A DNA stretch of 64,000 bases, taken from Podospora bellae-mahoneyi. Lineage: Eukaryota > Ascomycota > Sordariomycetes > Sordariales > Podosporaceae. The position numbers and the translations under genes were made by a program. Where the stretch lies: assembly GCF_035222275.1 (NCBI RefSeq), contig NC_085886.1, positions 2,728,001 through 2,792,000 of the forward strand. Reading direction: 5' to 3'. The notes below the pieces were generated by a model, which was not told where the DNA came from, made no database searches, and was given only the letters and a program-made list of their open reading frames with translations. Of this stretch, positions 33,572 to 44,034 are shown one piece after another. Position 1 is the stretch's first letter. Each line of letters starts with the position of its first letter.

Positions 33572-33836
33572 TAGATCTGGACTGGACCCTTTTAATATCT
33601 GTCTTTCCAGGATGGACGGGGAGAATATCTGAAACGGGAGGTTTCGGGGGAGAGGACCCTGGGGGTTTGTGGGTTATGATTCTAGAAAGGGTGGGATATC
33701 ATGCGAATATCCATGCATACGGGACAGAGTGAAAGAGTGTTTCCTTCAGACTTGAGTCTTGGGTAAATATGGAATGCGTAGCCGTTGATAAGCCTTGTTG
33801 GGGGCCAATGTGCGTGTGGTCAAGTGAATCCGGCGT

Positions 33837-33852
33837 CCATCCATCCATCCAT
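33837..33852. repeat. (CCAT)4 microsatellite
   Basis: Four tandem CCAT copies. Confidence 0.9.
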
Positions 33853-35891
33853 CTATTCAGGGGTAGTATCAAATTCGGCGGTCTGGATAAGGCGGCCACC
33901 ACCGCGGTACCTGCATCAGCCATTGGCGATTCCTGACCATCCAAATGCGAGCATTATTTTTCTCGACTTTTAACAGAATTTCTATGTCGGGTGTATATGT
34001 ACTGACCTGTGCAACCTGCAGGCGCCTACATACCTAGTGAAGCAAAATGTTGAATGGTGCCACGAAGACATTTTGGTCTTTGTTTTTCTTTTTTTTTCTT
34101 CTTCCTACCGAAGCTGTCTTTCAACGGTGGGTGGTTTGGTTTTGGTTTAGGTTGCATAACACACACAGTGTGGAGAGAGAGAGGTGAGAATGCTTGGGGC
34201 GTTATTTCCCCTGGTTTCACCACACCACTACCTTACCCCAGGTAACAGTCTTGTTCTCTTGGTGCTATGGAGAACTATTTTGGGGTGTGTGGTTGGGGAA
34301 AGTTAAAAGTTTCGATCATTGAAGTGTGGAATCTAAACTCAATTGCAGAAAGATGCTAATTCGTGGCAGGGCGACGTAATTCATGGGGGAACGGGAAAAA
34401 AACGGTGCCCGGACTCCCGGAAATTGATATTGGGAAGGATTTCGATAGGGTAAGTAAGGTGAGTAAAAAAGAACAGAACAATCGTGGAGATGTGAGAGAG
34501 AGACAATGTCAGCAAAGCCAAAATAATGGCTGGGCCCAATCGGGAGAATTGAATGGTAATATGTGACAAAGATTGGGATGGCTTGGTTCGGAGGCAATGA
34601 TGATGAGGCGGGTGGTGGTGGTGGTCCGGGTGGGACGGGCGGTCGGGAGGTCGGGAGAGAGCGCGGAACGGGCAGACTGTGGCCACGGACACTGCTTGCG
34701 TTGCTTGCTGATGATTTCTTTCTTGTTGTTCAGACATTGTCCGTGAAGAGAGGATTGTGATTGTCTGTCTGTCTCGTGAGGTCTGAACTCTGAAGCGAAA
34801 GCCTCGTGCCGCCAAGTCTCGGATTATGGTACCTGGACACGGTGAGAGCAAAATACAAGAGACAAGACAAAAGAGAGGGGCAATTGATGTCGTCTTGGTC
34901 GTCGTCTTCAGATGGACTCGACGGGAAGAGGCATGATGACATGTCCTTCAACGGTAGGGACAATGCAGAAGAAATGCGTGGTCTTGTGCTGGGCCGACCC
35001 CATTCCCCTACCTTAAGGCGACGCTGGTTGCAATGCTGAGCGGCAGGGGGGGACTCCTGAGGGTACTTTTAGGCCAAGTATTTCATGCATACTAGTGACT
35101 AGCCACAGTGACTTTGGACAAAGGTACGGCGCTAAGTGGCCAGGCAATTAAAGCTCCATCCACTTCACCTTCTTGTCCTTGCCAACCTTTCACCTCTCCC
35201 CTTTTTTCGCTCCGTCCTGAGCGTCCTCTCTCTTTTATTGTCGCTGGCACCTCTCGCTTCTTCATTTTTTGTTGCCGCCTTTCCTCCGCCTTCTAACCTA
35301 CCCAACCTGCCTTTTCTTTCCCTTCGGCATCATTCTTTTTACTATATCCTAGGTAATAATTCTTTGGAGCCGCCCACGCAACCCCTTGACTTGACCCCTA
35401 GTCGACGACCATCTCAACCCACCCTTCGTCGACACCCGTCTTCAGAGAACTCTCTCGCTCTCTCGGACTGGACCTAAAGCCCTCGCTCGTCGAATCGATT
35501 ATACGATAACAACTTTAATACGAAGCATCCTTCTTTGTTAGAAATCGCCAACAGCCCGCACGAAGACATTCCTGAGTCCTTTCGGTCGGCCAGCCACACG
35601 TCGGACCCCTCGGTCAATTGGGTCGTCGTCTTTCATTGATAGCCAGCATTTTCTTTCACACGAATCTGCCACGCTTCTCCCGCTTTTTTAGCCCGTCTTT
35701 GCCCTCTGAAAAAGACAAAACACACTTGGTGAACAGGGGGGGGATTCGCTTCACCGCATCTTCCAGGGGCCATACATTCCAGCACGCGTCTGTTTCTTCC
35801 CGTGCCTCTCACCAGGCACGTCTAATCCTTCAAAACGGCGGTTCTATCTCACGTCACCAGGGACACTCTTGTCCCCCCGCATCTTCTCGGG

Positions 35892-36080
35892 ATGCAGGAT
35901 ATCTCTACCCCCCAGACGGGGTCTAGCAGCCACCGTTTCGGCCACGCCTCCAAGCCCTCCAACAGCGATACCGGCTTTTCCCACGGTGCCTTTGCCTCCA
36001 ACATCTCTGGCTTTGCCGACAGGCATCCGAGACGCGGAAACATTCCGACCATCAACACCCAGCCTGTCTCTCACCAGCAC

Positions 36081-36112
<32 letters not shown>

Positions 36113-38336
36113 GCAGCAGCAATATAACCAACAGCAGCAGCAGCAGCAGAACCATCACAATGGCGAGCTGACTTCTCCTGGCACTGGTTTCGAGTTTGCC
36201 TCGCTGCTGCCGTCCCAGCTTCTCCTCAGCCCCTTCCAGCCCGGCACTCCTGCTGCATTTGCGAGCCCTCATTTCCAGAATGTGAGCAGCTTCCAGCAGC
36301 TTCAGCAGCAAAACCTTCAGCAGCAGAATGGCGCGTCGAGCCCGATCCAGCAGAGCATTTCTTCCCAGATGTACGGCGGAATCGTCTCTCCTTCGGCTTA
36401 TGGCGCCCCCCAGTTCTATTCGCCCCAGTCGCCCACGGCGTCTTTTAACAATATGGCTGGCCTGCAGATGCCCGTTCAGCCTGCTTCTCCCATGCCGATG
36501 ACACCGGGTCTTGTGACTGGTACCAGTAGAACTGTGTACCTGGGCAACATTCCCCCTGACACTTCGGCCGAGGAGATATTGGGCCACGTTCGCAGCGGTC
36601 AGATCGAGTCGGTCCGTCTTCTTCCCGATAAGAACTGCGCCTTCATCTCGTTCCTGGACCCCGCCTCGGCCACTCACTTCCACTCTGATGCCATCTTGAA
36701 AAAGCTCTGCATCAAGGGACAGGATATCAAGATTGGCTGGGGCAAGCCCTCGCAGGTGCCCACCTCGGTTCACCTGGCTGTTCAGCAGTCTGGTGCTTCC
36801 AGAAATGTGTACCTCGGCAACCTGCCCGAGGACATTTCCGAGGAGGAGCTTCGTGAGGATCTCGGCAAGTTTGGTGCCATTGATACCATCAAGATTGTGC
36901 GCGAGAAGAACATTGCCTTTGTGCACTTCTTGTCCATTGCCAATGCCATCAAGGCCGTCTCTCAGCTTCCCCAGGAGGCCAAGTGGCAGGCGCCCCGCAG
37001 GGTGTACTATGGCAAGGACCGGTGCGCCTATGTGTCCAAGACTCAGCAGCAGAATGCCGCCCAGTACCTTGGAATTGCCCCTGGCTATGCCCATATGTTG
37101 ACGGGTGCCGACCGTGACTTGATTTCCAGTGCCCTGGCTCAGCAGTCGGTCGCTGCCGCTGCCGTAGCCACGACGGCCGGTGGCATCACCAATCTGGGCA
37201 ACCGGACCATTTACCTCGGCAACATTCATCCCGAGACCACCATCGAGGAGATTTGCAATGTTGTTCGCGGCGGTCTTTTGCACCACATCCGGTACATTCC
37301 CGACAAGCACATCTGCTTTGTGACCTTTATTGATCCCACAGCTGCTGCGTCTTTCTATGCCCTTAGCAACCTGCAGGGTCTGATGATTCACAACCGCAGA
37401 CTCAAGATTGGCTGGGGCAAGCACTCTGGTGCTCTCCCTCCCGCCATTGCCCTGGCTGTCAGCGGTGGTGCTTCGCGCAACGTGTACATTGGTAACCTCG
37501 ACGAGACCTGGACCGAAGACAGACTGAGACAGGATTTCTCCGAGTACGGTGAGATTGAGCTGGTCAACACGCTGCGTGAGAAGAGCTGCGCGTTTGTCAA
37601 CTTCACCAACATTGCCAACGCCATCAAGGCTATCGAAGCTGTCCGTGGAAAGGAGGAGTACAGGAAGTTCAAGGTCAACTTTGGCAAGGATCGTTGCGGC
37701 AACCCGCCCCGCCAGCTCCAGCAGCAGGCTCAGCAGTCCCCTCGTGGCGAGCAGGTGCCTTCTCCTTCGGCCAACGGGTCTAGCCAGAGCGGCCACTCGC
37801 CCACCGGCAACGGTCACAACCAGCAGAACGGCCAGGCTGCTGCCGCCTTGTTCAACCAGAACAGCAACCCCTTGACCATGTATCTCACTCATGTGTCTCA
37901 CCAGGCCCAGCAGCAACAACAGCACCAGCACCACCAGCTGGCCGCTCAACAGGCTGCTCTGTTCGGCACTGCTCAGTCTTCGCCCAACGAGCCCGGCATC
38001 TCCCTCGAGGTTCCCCAGGGTCATGGAGGCATGGGCCACCAGCAGTCGGCCAGCATTTCCAACGGCTACGCCACCAGCTCTGGCGCGACCACCATCGGCG
38101 GTCTTCTCGCTCCCGTCAACACCAGGGGCTCTCACAACCGGGCCGTCAGCTTGCCAGTATTAGCCCCCGGCTTCGAGAACGGCGTTGGAAACGGCAACAT
38201 GGGCGGTGGAAACGATGATGGCCAGCGCCGTGGACACCAGTACCAGGCCAGCTACGGTGGCATGGGATCCGGTTTCGGGTTGGCCATTCAGGGAAACATG
38301 AATGGATGGACTGTGGAGGAGGAGGTTGTCAACTAA
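35892..38336 (+). CDS. nrd1: Nrd1-like RNA-binding protein with four RRMs
   Basis: Single exon, 814 aa. A glutamine-rich N-terminus (CAG/CAA tract at about 36080-36150) leads to four RNA-recognition motifs, starting near residues 211 (RTVYLGNIPPDTSAEEIL), 302 (RNVYLGNLPEDISEEEL), 437 (RTIYLGNIHPETTIEEI) and 528 (RNVYIGNLDETWTEDRL). Each carries an RNP1-like element (NCAFISFLDP, NIAFVHFLSI, HICFVTFIDP, SCAFVNFTNI). RRM1 and RRM3 both end in IGWGK, and RRM2 and RRM4 end in a YYGKDRC/NFGKDRC element, so the array looks like a duplicated RRM pair. This matches S. pombe Nrd1, a repressor of sexual differentiation that binds mRNAs. A Gln/His/Ser/Gly-rich tail follows. A long pyrimidine-rich leader without ATG precedes it. 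Confidence 0.88.
36081..36150 (+). repeat. Coding CAG/CAA repeat (poly-Gln)
   Basis: Mixed CAG and CAA codons encode two glutamine runs split by YNQ in the Nrd1-like protein. Confidence 0.9.
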
Positions 38337-38351
38337 GGGGAAGACCGGGGC

Positions 38352-38376
38352 AGAGAGAGAGAGAGAGAGAGAGAGA
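38352..38376. repeat. (AG)n microsatellite
   Basis: AG dinucleotide tract in the 3' flank of the Nrd1-like gene. Confidence 0.95.
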
Positions 38377-39002
38377 AAGAGCATGGACAAAAGGGGGTGG
38401 GAATCGGGATCCAAAGTTTTTAGTATCTTTTATACTTGAGGGTATTTGTTTGTAATCTTGCTCTTTTTTTTTAAATTGGGTGATAGCTCTTGTTTCACTT
38501 TCGTTTTTTCTTGTTTATCTACCCATGTGTTGTTGTTGTTACTCCTTTTGCACCTTTTGCAAAACCCTTCGCTCCTTGTAATAAGCCCATTCTGTTTTTT
38601 CTTTTTCGATTGTATCTTTGGTTTTTTTTTTTTTTTTGGCATTTCTCTTAACTTTCAAATCCCAAAAATGAAAAGTCCAGGTGGGAGGAGGGTGAAGGGG
38701 GGAAATGATATATGCACTATTTTTGGGAGGGAGAGATGGATGGCATGGTAGCAAGGCATTTGGCAACAGCGGTAGTTTTGGATTTGGCATACGGGGAGGG
38801 TAGGGTGGTGGTGATATGGTTGGAGTTGGGAGTGAGGGGGTGATAGGTTAGAGAGTGAATTGAAGGGTATGAATTATTTTCGTGTGTGTGTGTGTGTTCT
38901 TGTGATGATGTGTGATGTGTGGTATGTGAGGAATGTGCACGGTATGAGAAAGGGGGTTGTTTTGTTTGATGGGTGGTGAGTGTGAGGGGGGATGGGAAGG
39001 GT

Positions 39003-39014
39003 AACCCTAACCCT
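39003..39014. promoter_or_regulatory. Telobox-like AACCCTAACCCT upstream of the Mis12 gene
   Basis: About 225 bp before the Mis12 start codon. It shares a 15-base core with the site at 33171. Confidence 0.4.
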
Positions 39015-39107
39015 GATTTGGGAAGGTAAGACGCGACTGAGACGCGTCGTCGGATTTTGTTCAACGTCATTTTTGTCAAGGTCAATTTTGGGGGGGGGGT
39101 TAGGGGG

Positions 39108-39156
39108 CACTTTTTGTTCGTTCACACTTTTTGTTCGTTCACATTTTTTGTTCGCT
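39108..39156. repeat. Tandem CAC-TTTTTGTTCG repeat, three copies
   Basis: Three near-identical units of about 16-17 bases, ending about 80 bp before the Mis12 start. Confidence 0.8.
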
Positions 39157-39236
39157 TTTTTGCCGTTGCGCGTGTTTTCGGTCACTTTTCAGAGGAGAAG
39201 TTTATGTCCTGATCAAAAGAGAAAGTTTCGCATATT

Positions 39237-40323
39237 ATGGCGAGCCGATCCGACACTGAGCTCTTGACTGAGCACTTTGGTTATCCCCCTGTGGTATGTT
39301 TTAACTATATACCCCCCCCCCCTCCCTTCCCTTTTTTTTCCTGTCCCCCCGCCCCTATACCTTCTCTGCATCTAACCGTGTCCATAGAGCCTGCTAGACC
39401 TGATAATCAACACAACCAACACCCTAGCCGACCGCGCCCTCACTTCAATCGAATCCGGGCTCTTGAACGCGCCCCCCTCCGCGCTCGGGTTCCGACCCCC
39501 GGCGTTTCCCTCCCCTGCCGACAGCCACCGGAACGAAGTCGAGGAGGGGGTGCATAAACTCGAGACATTGCTGTTCGCGGCGCTGGACAAGAACTTTGAC
39601 AAATTCGAGATCTACACCATGCGCTTTCTTTTGACTGTTAACCCTGAGGACGAGCCATACACCACGCTGTCGCACTACAGGGGGTTGGATTTTGAAACCG
39701 GAGAGGAGGAGGTGGGAGTCCGGGGGGTGAACGAAATCAGGAGGAAACTGCAGGAGAGTATGAAATTGGGTGTTATGCTCGAGGCGGAGAGGGCGAGGAA
39801 TGAGGGGTTGCTGGGGGAGTTGAGACGGTTGGTTGGGACACAGGGGGGGGTTAAATCTGAGGGGAATGAGGGGGGGAAAGAGAAGTCGGTTTTTGGGTTT
39901 CTGGCTGAGGGACGAAGGGGGCTGGAGGGGGTGGACAGGGAGAGGCCGTTGGAGACGACGGCGAGGTTTGGGAGGAGTCAGCTGGGGAGCTTGAGGGAGT
40001 TGAGTGTGGGGTTGGGGGGGCTGCTGCCGCGGTTGGCGCAGGAGACGGCGGCGGAGGATGGGGGAGCAACAACGAGGGATTGGAGGAGGGAGAGACTGGA
40101 ATATGTCGAGGCTGCTGCCAGGAGGCATTTGGAAAATGTGAGGGGGTTGGAGTTGACGAGGGACGGGGCGGTGAGGGATGATAATGCTGAGATGGTGGTC
40201 GGGGGCCCGAAGACGATGGAGGTGGGGGATTTGGAACGGGTGGTTGGGTTGCTCGGGGTGGGGGAAGCAGAAGAGAAGGGGACGGGGAAGGAGGCGGAGG
40301 GAGATAGGATGGACGAGTCTTGA
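39237..40323 (+). CDS. mis12: Kinetochore protein Mis12/Mtw1 (MIND complex)
   Basis: Exon 1 is 39237-39293, the 94-nt intron 39294-39387 and exon 2 39388-40323, giving 330 aa. The joined start reads MASRSDTELLTEHFGYPPV then SLLDLIINTTNTLADRALTS, the conserved Mis12 N-terminal helix pair ('LLTEHF.Y.P.SL.DDIIN'). HKLETLLFAALDKNFDKFEI and YTMRFLLTVNP follow, as in the family. The rest is charged and mostly helical. Mis12/Mtw1 is the base of the MIND/KMN network, linking CENP-C and CENP-T chromatin to Ndc80. The intron ends in a C-rich run and a CTAAC branch point. Exon 2 begins C-rich and becomes strongly G-rich. Confidence 0.88.
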
Positions 40324-41144
40324 TTTCTCTTGTTTTATCTGTGGGCAGGCGTTTGGGATGGTAGGCTGTGATGGATGAATGTTGTGATACCAGTGAACGT
40401 GGCGGTTGATATGTTTTCTTTGTGGCACTCTGATGTACGAACGAGTAGGACTCTGTTTGCCAATGATGTTTTTGTTTGATGCCCTAAGCTCGCAATATCG
40501 AGCCTCACTAAACTCAAATGAACCGAATAATCAGTTATCGGTTCAACATGTCACAGAAATACAAAGCACATAACACACCAACTATCCGTAATATATCACC
40601 CGCCACCACCTCCCAGCAGCGGCATGTATTAGATTCTACATACATTACCCTTCTATATTTCCATAACCCTAACATCCCATATATATTCTCCTTTTCCTTA
40701 CCACCCCCAGCATATACATATTCCCTCCCCACCATCAACAACAATCTTCTTCTTGTAACCCTTTCCTACCACAGTCCCTCTCAACCATCTCCCTTAAATC
40801 ATGATGGTAACCTGATACCAAAAATAAATAATGTAAACACCATGTCATGCCGACCATGCATCACGTTACTGTCATAACGTGTTTGTTCCCTGTACATAAA
40901 CGCCACGAACCCTCATCAAACACCAACTACCATCAACAACGAAAATGAGAAAAACACACATAAGCGCCCACCCTGTCTAGGATAAAACCCATTTGCTATG
41001 CTATGCTCGTGTTGAGTAAACCGGGGGTATAATTCTCCAAACGAGCGAAAATGAAACAAACCCTGTAAAAAAAAAAAAAAAAAAAAAAGAAACAAAACTC
41101 CCCCAAAAAAAACCGCCATGTTTTTAAAACCCTCAAGCCCAAGT
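40324..41144. other. Convergent intergenic stretch, no gene seen
   Basis: 821 bp between the 3' ends of the Mis12 (+) and TRK (-) genes, AT-rich, with a 22-base A run at 41067-41088. Confidence 0.5.
41067..41088. repeat. 22-base poly(A) run
   Basis: Uninterrupted A on the plus strand, about 60 bp past the TRK stop codon in the direction of transcription. Confidence 0.95.
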
Positions 41145-44034
41145 CTAATCATCCTCATGCCCACCAGCAGTCCTAGGCCTGGGCGAAAACAAGTGACTAA
41201 CCGATCTCCGCACAACACCGGGCTCGGTACGTCTCGAGGTGATCCGCATAGGTTGCGGCTCCGCGTCCAAGCCAGGGTCGGTCGATCTCCTATGAATAGC
41301 TTCCATCGGGGGCTCGGGCGGCACGGGGGGACCTGGATGCAAAATGGCAGCCAGGACATGTCCCAGGCCCCTCTGGTTGTGCGTCGTGTCGCTGCGGTGT
41401 GTCGCCACAGACATGCGAGAAATCTGCCTAGCCAATCTGCCTTCTGTATCTGCAGCCATTGCGTCCTTCGCATTGAGTGCATCGCTGGGCAGAAGAATGG
41501 CCCTGTCCAGACCGTACGGGAGACCACGGTGTCGGCCGCGTATCATCAAGCAGATAATAACCAGCTTTCCAATGTCCGAAAACTCGGCCGAAAGTGATGC
41601 GTTGATTGTCGAGTACCCCAAGCTCATGCCGACTGTGCCGTAAGCGCTGATGGACTCGAAGAGCATGCTAAACATGGTGAAGCCATTGGCGGCGTCCTCG
41701 GGGTTCATGATACGCGGCCCTTCCGAGATGGCCAAAATGAAGAGGCCCAAGGCAATAAACGGCAAATCAAACGAGAGCTGGCGGCGAGCGTGAGTGCCGA
41801 CGTGCGACCAGTCGTTGTGGTTTGCCTTGGAGTGTTCCTCTTCTTCGCCGTGCGAGTAGATTCCCAGTGCATTCTCTTCATACACATTCGTCCTACGAAC
41901 CGATATGGCGATGGGAAAGACCGAAATGTACATCATGATCATGTAGGAAACCTGAACGGCGGGGTGAAGCAGTGAGAGATTCACACAGGAGAAACCAGCG
42001 GTCCTCGTGGATGCGGCTTCGAAAATACCATTAAGAACTTTTTGGCCGTCCGACATCGAGGCTACAGGGCCTTCTTGCCCAAGCTGGTCGAGAGTTAGCA
42101 TGCCTGGTCATTGCCTCGGAACCAAACAGAGATGAGCTTACATCCAAGACGATAAAAAACATCACGTCGAGGCCGTTTAGGAGGACAAGGAAGCCCAGCA
42201 GCCACCAGGTGGCTTTGGAAGGGAACAAAAGTGTGAAGCAGCGGCGAGGGTGGTCGAGCAAAAACCGCAACTCCTCATACATGCCAGAATTCTTGGGTAC
42301 AATGAGCGAGAGCACCCAAATCATGAAGCGGAGCATGATGGGGAATCCAGTGTTGCCGATGACGATCAGGAAGCTCATCCACAGAAGTGGCCATGTCGCG
42401 GTGCTGAATGAATTCATGCTGTCTGGCGTCAAAGTGAAACCCAGATCCATGAAAGCCGATTGCGAAGTAAAGAAAGCCCACCATACTTTGTTTTGGCCTG
42501 CCGCCTCGACAACTTGCCCGTACTGAGTGGCCTGCAGAATCCACGGCAAGAGCCCAACCACACCCAGCGCCGTATAGCCCCAGAAGTAGACCGTCAGGAC
42601 CCGGGCAAGCGTCTTCAAAGACCTGTATTCAATTCCTCCCAGCTCTTCGCGCTGCTCTTCAGTAAGCTCCGGGAAAAGAGAGTTGCGGCCGACGGTGGGC
42701 TCCCAGCTCAGATACGGCGTGCCTTCGGCCTTGTTGTTGGAAAAGGCGGTTCGCAGCGTCTGCATCGACTGGCGACGCCTGTTTTGGGAAGGGCCGGGAA
42801 TGACGGGTTCCTTTTCCACGTCGTCTTGCTTCTTTTTGTACCGAGGAAAATGCGGCTTCAAAAAGTCAAACGTGTGGGCAGCGGCTCTAACATCGTCCAT
42901 GAACTCATCCGAATCCGTCTCCTGCAACTTGCGACGATCAGGCTCCTCAATAGTGATGGCCGGATGGCGGCCGTCAGCTGCTTGGGCTCGAGGTTCTCCA
43001 TCCAGATTGAAAGCTTCCGCATGAGGCGACAGTAATTCGTCCTCATTGTCTCCAGCCTCAACACGCTTGGGGCCCAGGCCGCGTTCTACGTCTCTCGGAT
43101 TCGGGATTCGCAGCACCTCGTCGTCTCCCTTCTTCTGTCGTTCGACTATGGCAATATGCTCCTCGTCCGATCGCATCCGTGGGAGTTTGAGGAAATCCTC
43201 GCCCAGACCGTCGCTTTTCGTGACCGTGTCGGCGAATTTGAGGGCTGGCCTCCGGGGTTCCGTCATGGATGATGTGACGGCTGGGCCGGTATGCCGATCT
43301 GCCTTATCCAATGGGCCGTCCAAGCCCCCATCTGTGGCAGTCCGGTTTGCCGCCGTGAGGCCGAGACCATGCCTGCCCTTATTCTTAGCATCGCCCAGCA
43401 GGGTCCCGTCGTTGTTGATGCGTGACTTTTTTCCGTTCAACATAACGGTAATCTTTCTGCCATTTACACCCTTTTCGACGTCGCCGTCCTGCTGCTTCGC
43501 CTTAGTCCGCGACTTGGTAAACGATTTCGCGAGAGGGACCCTGACGAGTCGGGCATTTTGGGTTATGTGCTGGAACTTCTTTTCGAACCAGTAGAGACGG
43601 AGTTGGACAACAAGCGAGTTTACCGTGATGGGATTTGCCATCATGGGCCACAGGTAGAAAATGGCTTGCTGAAAGGTGGTCAAAAGGTTGATGTCGACCG
43701 TGTTCAGGCCAGCCTGGGTGGAGGCGCCGGCCGTGAAGAAGAGGGCGTCGATAAATCTAATCTCGGCAGTACCACCACTGTGTTTGCCAGCTCCCCAAGT
43801 GATGAGGGCGCCGATCAACGCGAGGGATATGATCAAATAGTCTGCCATCACAATCAGCACCGCGAGGGCTACAGGGGAAAGACACGTTCACCTACAGTGA
43901 TATCTTATGAAGGGGAAGCCCTGGTTCTGCGGAAAGATGAATTCGAAGAGCCAACGGGGTCTAGTATAGATGAATTGCTTGCAGCGCTGGGCCGTGAAAG
44001 GCTTGGTGGCGATCCATTGCTTGAACCGCTCCAT
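41145..44034 (-). CDS. trk1: TRK-type potassium transporter
   Basis: Exon 1 is 44034..43896, the 54-nt intron 43895..43842 (GTAGGT; GCTGAT branch; GCAG), exon 2 43841..42142, the 58-nt intron 42141..42084 and exon 3 42083..41145, giving 925 aa. Four pore-loop repeats mark the TrkH/TRK/HKT fold: FTAGASTQAGLNTVD (near residue 85), SAFMDLGFTLTPDSM, ASTRTAGFSCVNLS and ISAYGTVGMSLGY. Membrane helices flank each. The element MIRGRHRGLPYGLDRAILLP near the C-terminus is characteristic of fungal TRK proteins. A long, hydrophilic cytoplasmic loop of about 300 residues separates the first and second pore units, as in yeast Trk1. The protein takes up K+ at the plasma membrane. The first intron is short but has all its signals and joins ...FIRYHYYLIISLAL in frame. 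Confidence 0.93.

Larger units (their letters stand above)
32826..35891. other. Long stretch upstream of the Nrd1-like gene: spacer plus pyrimidine-rich ATG-free leader
   Basis: About 3.1 kb without a recognised gene. It includes a doubled telomere-like motif AACCCTAACCCT (33171-33182), CAGG and CCAT tandem tracts, and from about 35090 a pyrimidine-rich stretch with no ATG on the plus strand up to the Nrd1-like start. That last part is probably a long 5' UTR, possibly spliced. Confidence 0.5.
38337..39236. other. Intergenic: 3' flank of the Nrd1-like gene and promoter of the Mis12 gene
   Basis: 900 bp with a GA tract (38352-38376), a 16-base T run (38622-38637), a telobox-like site (39003-39014) and a tandem TTTTTGTTCG repeat (39108-39156) just before the Mis12 start. 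No gene recognised. Confidence 0.5.

Noticed and set aside
35844-38135. 763-codon open frame antisense to the Nrd1-like gene
   Set aside because: The sense strand encodes four RRMs; the antisense product is repetitive Leu/Gly/Val and poly-Leu from the CAG tract.
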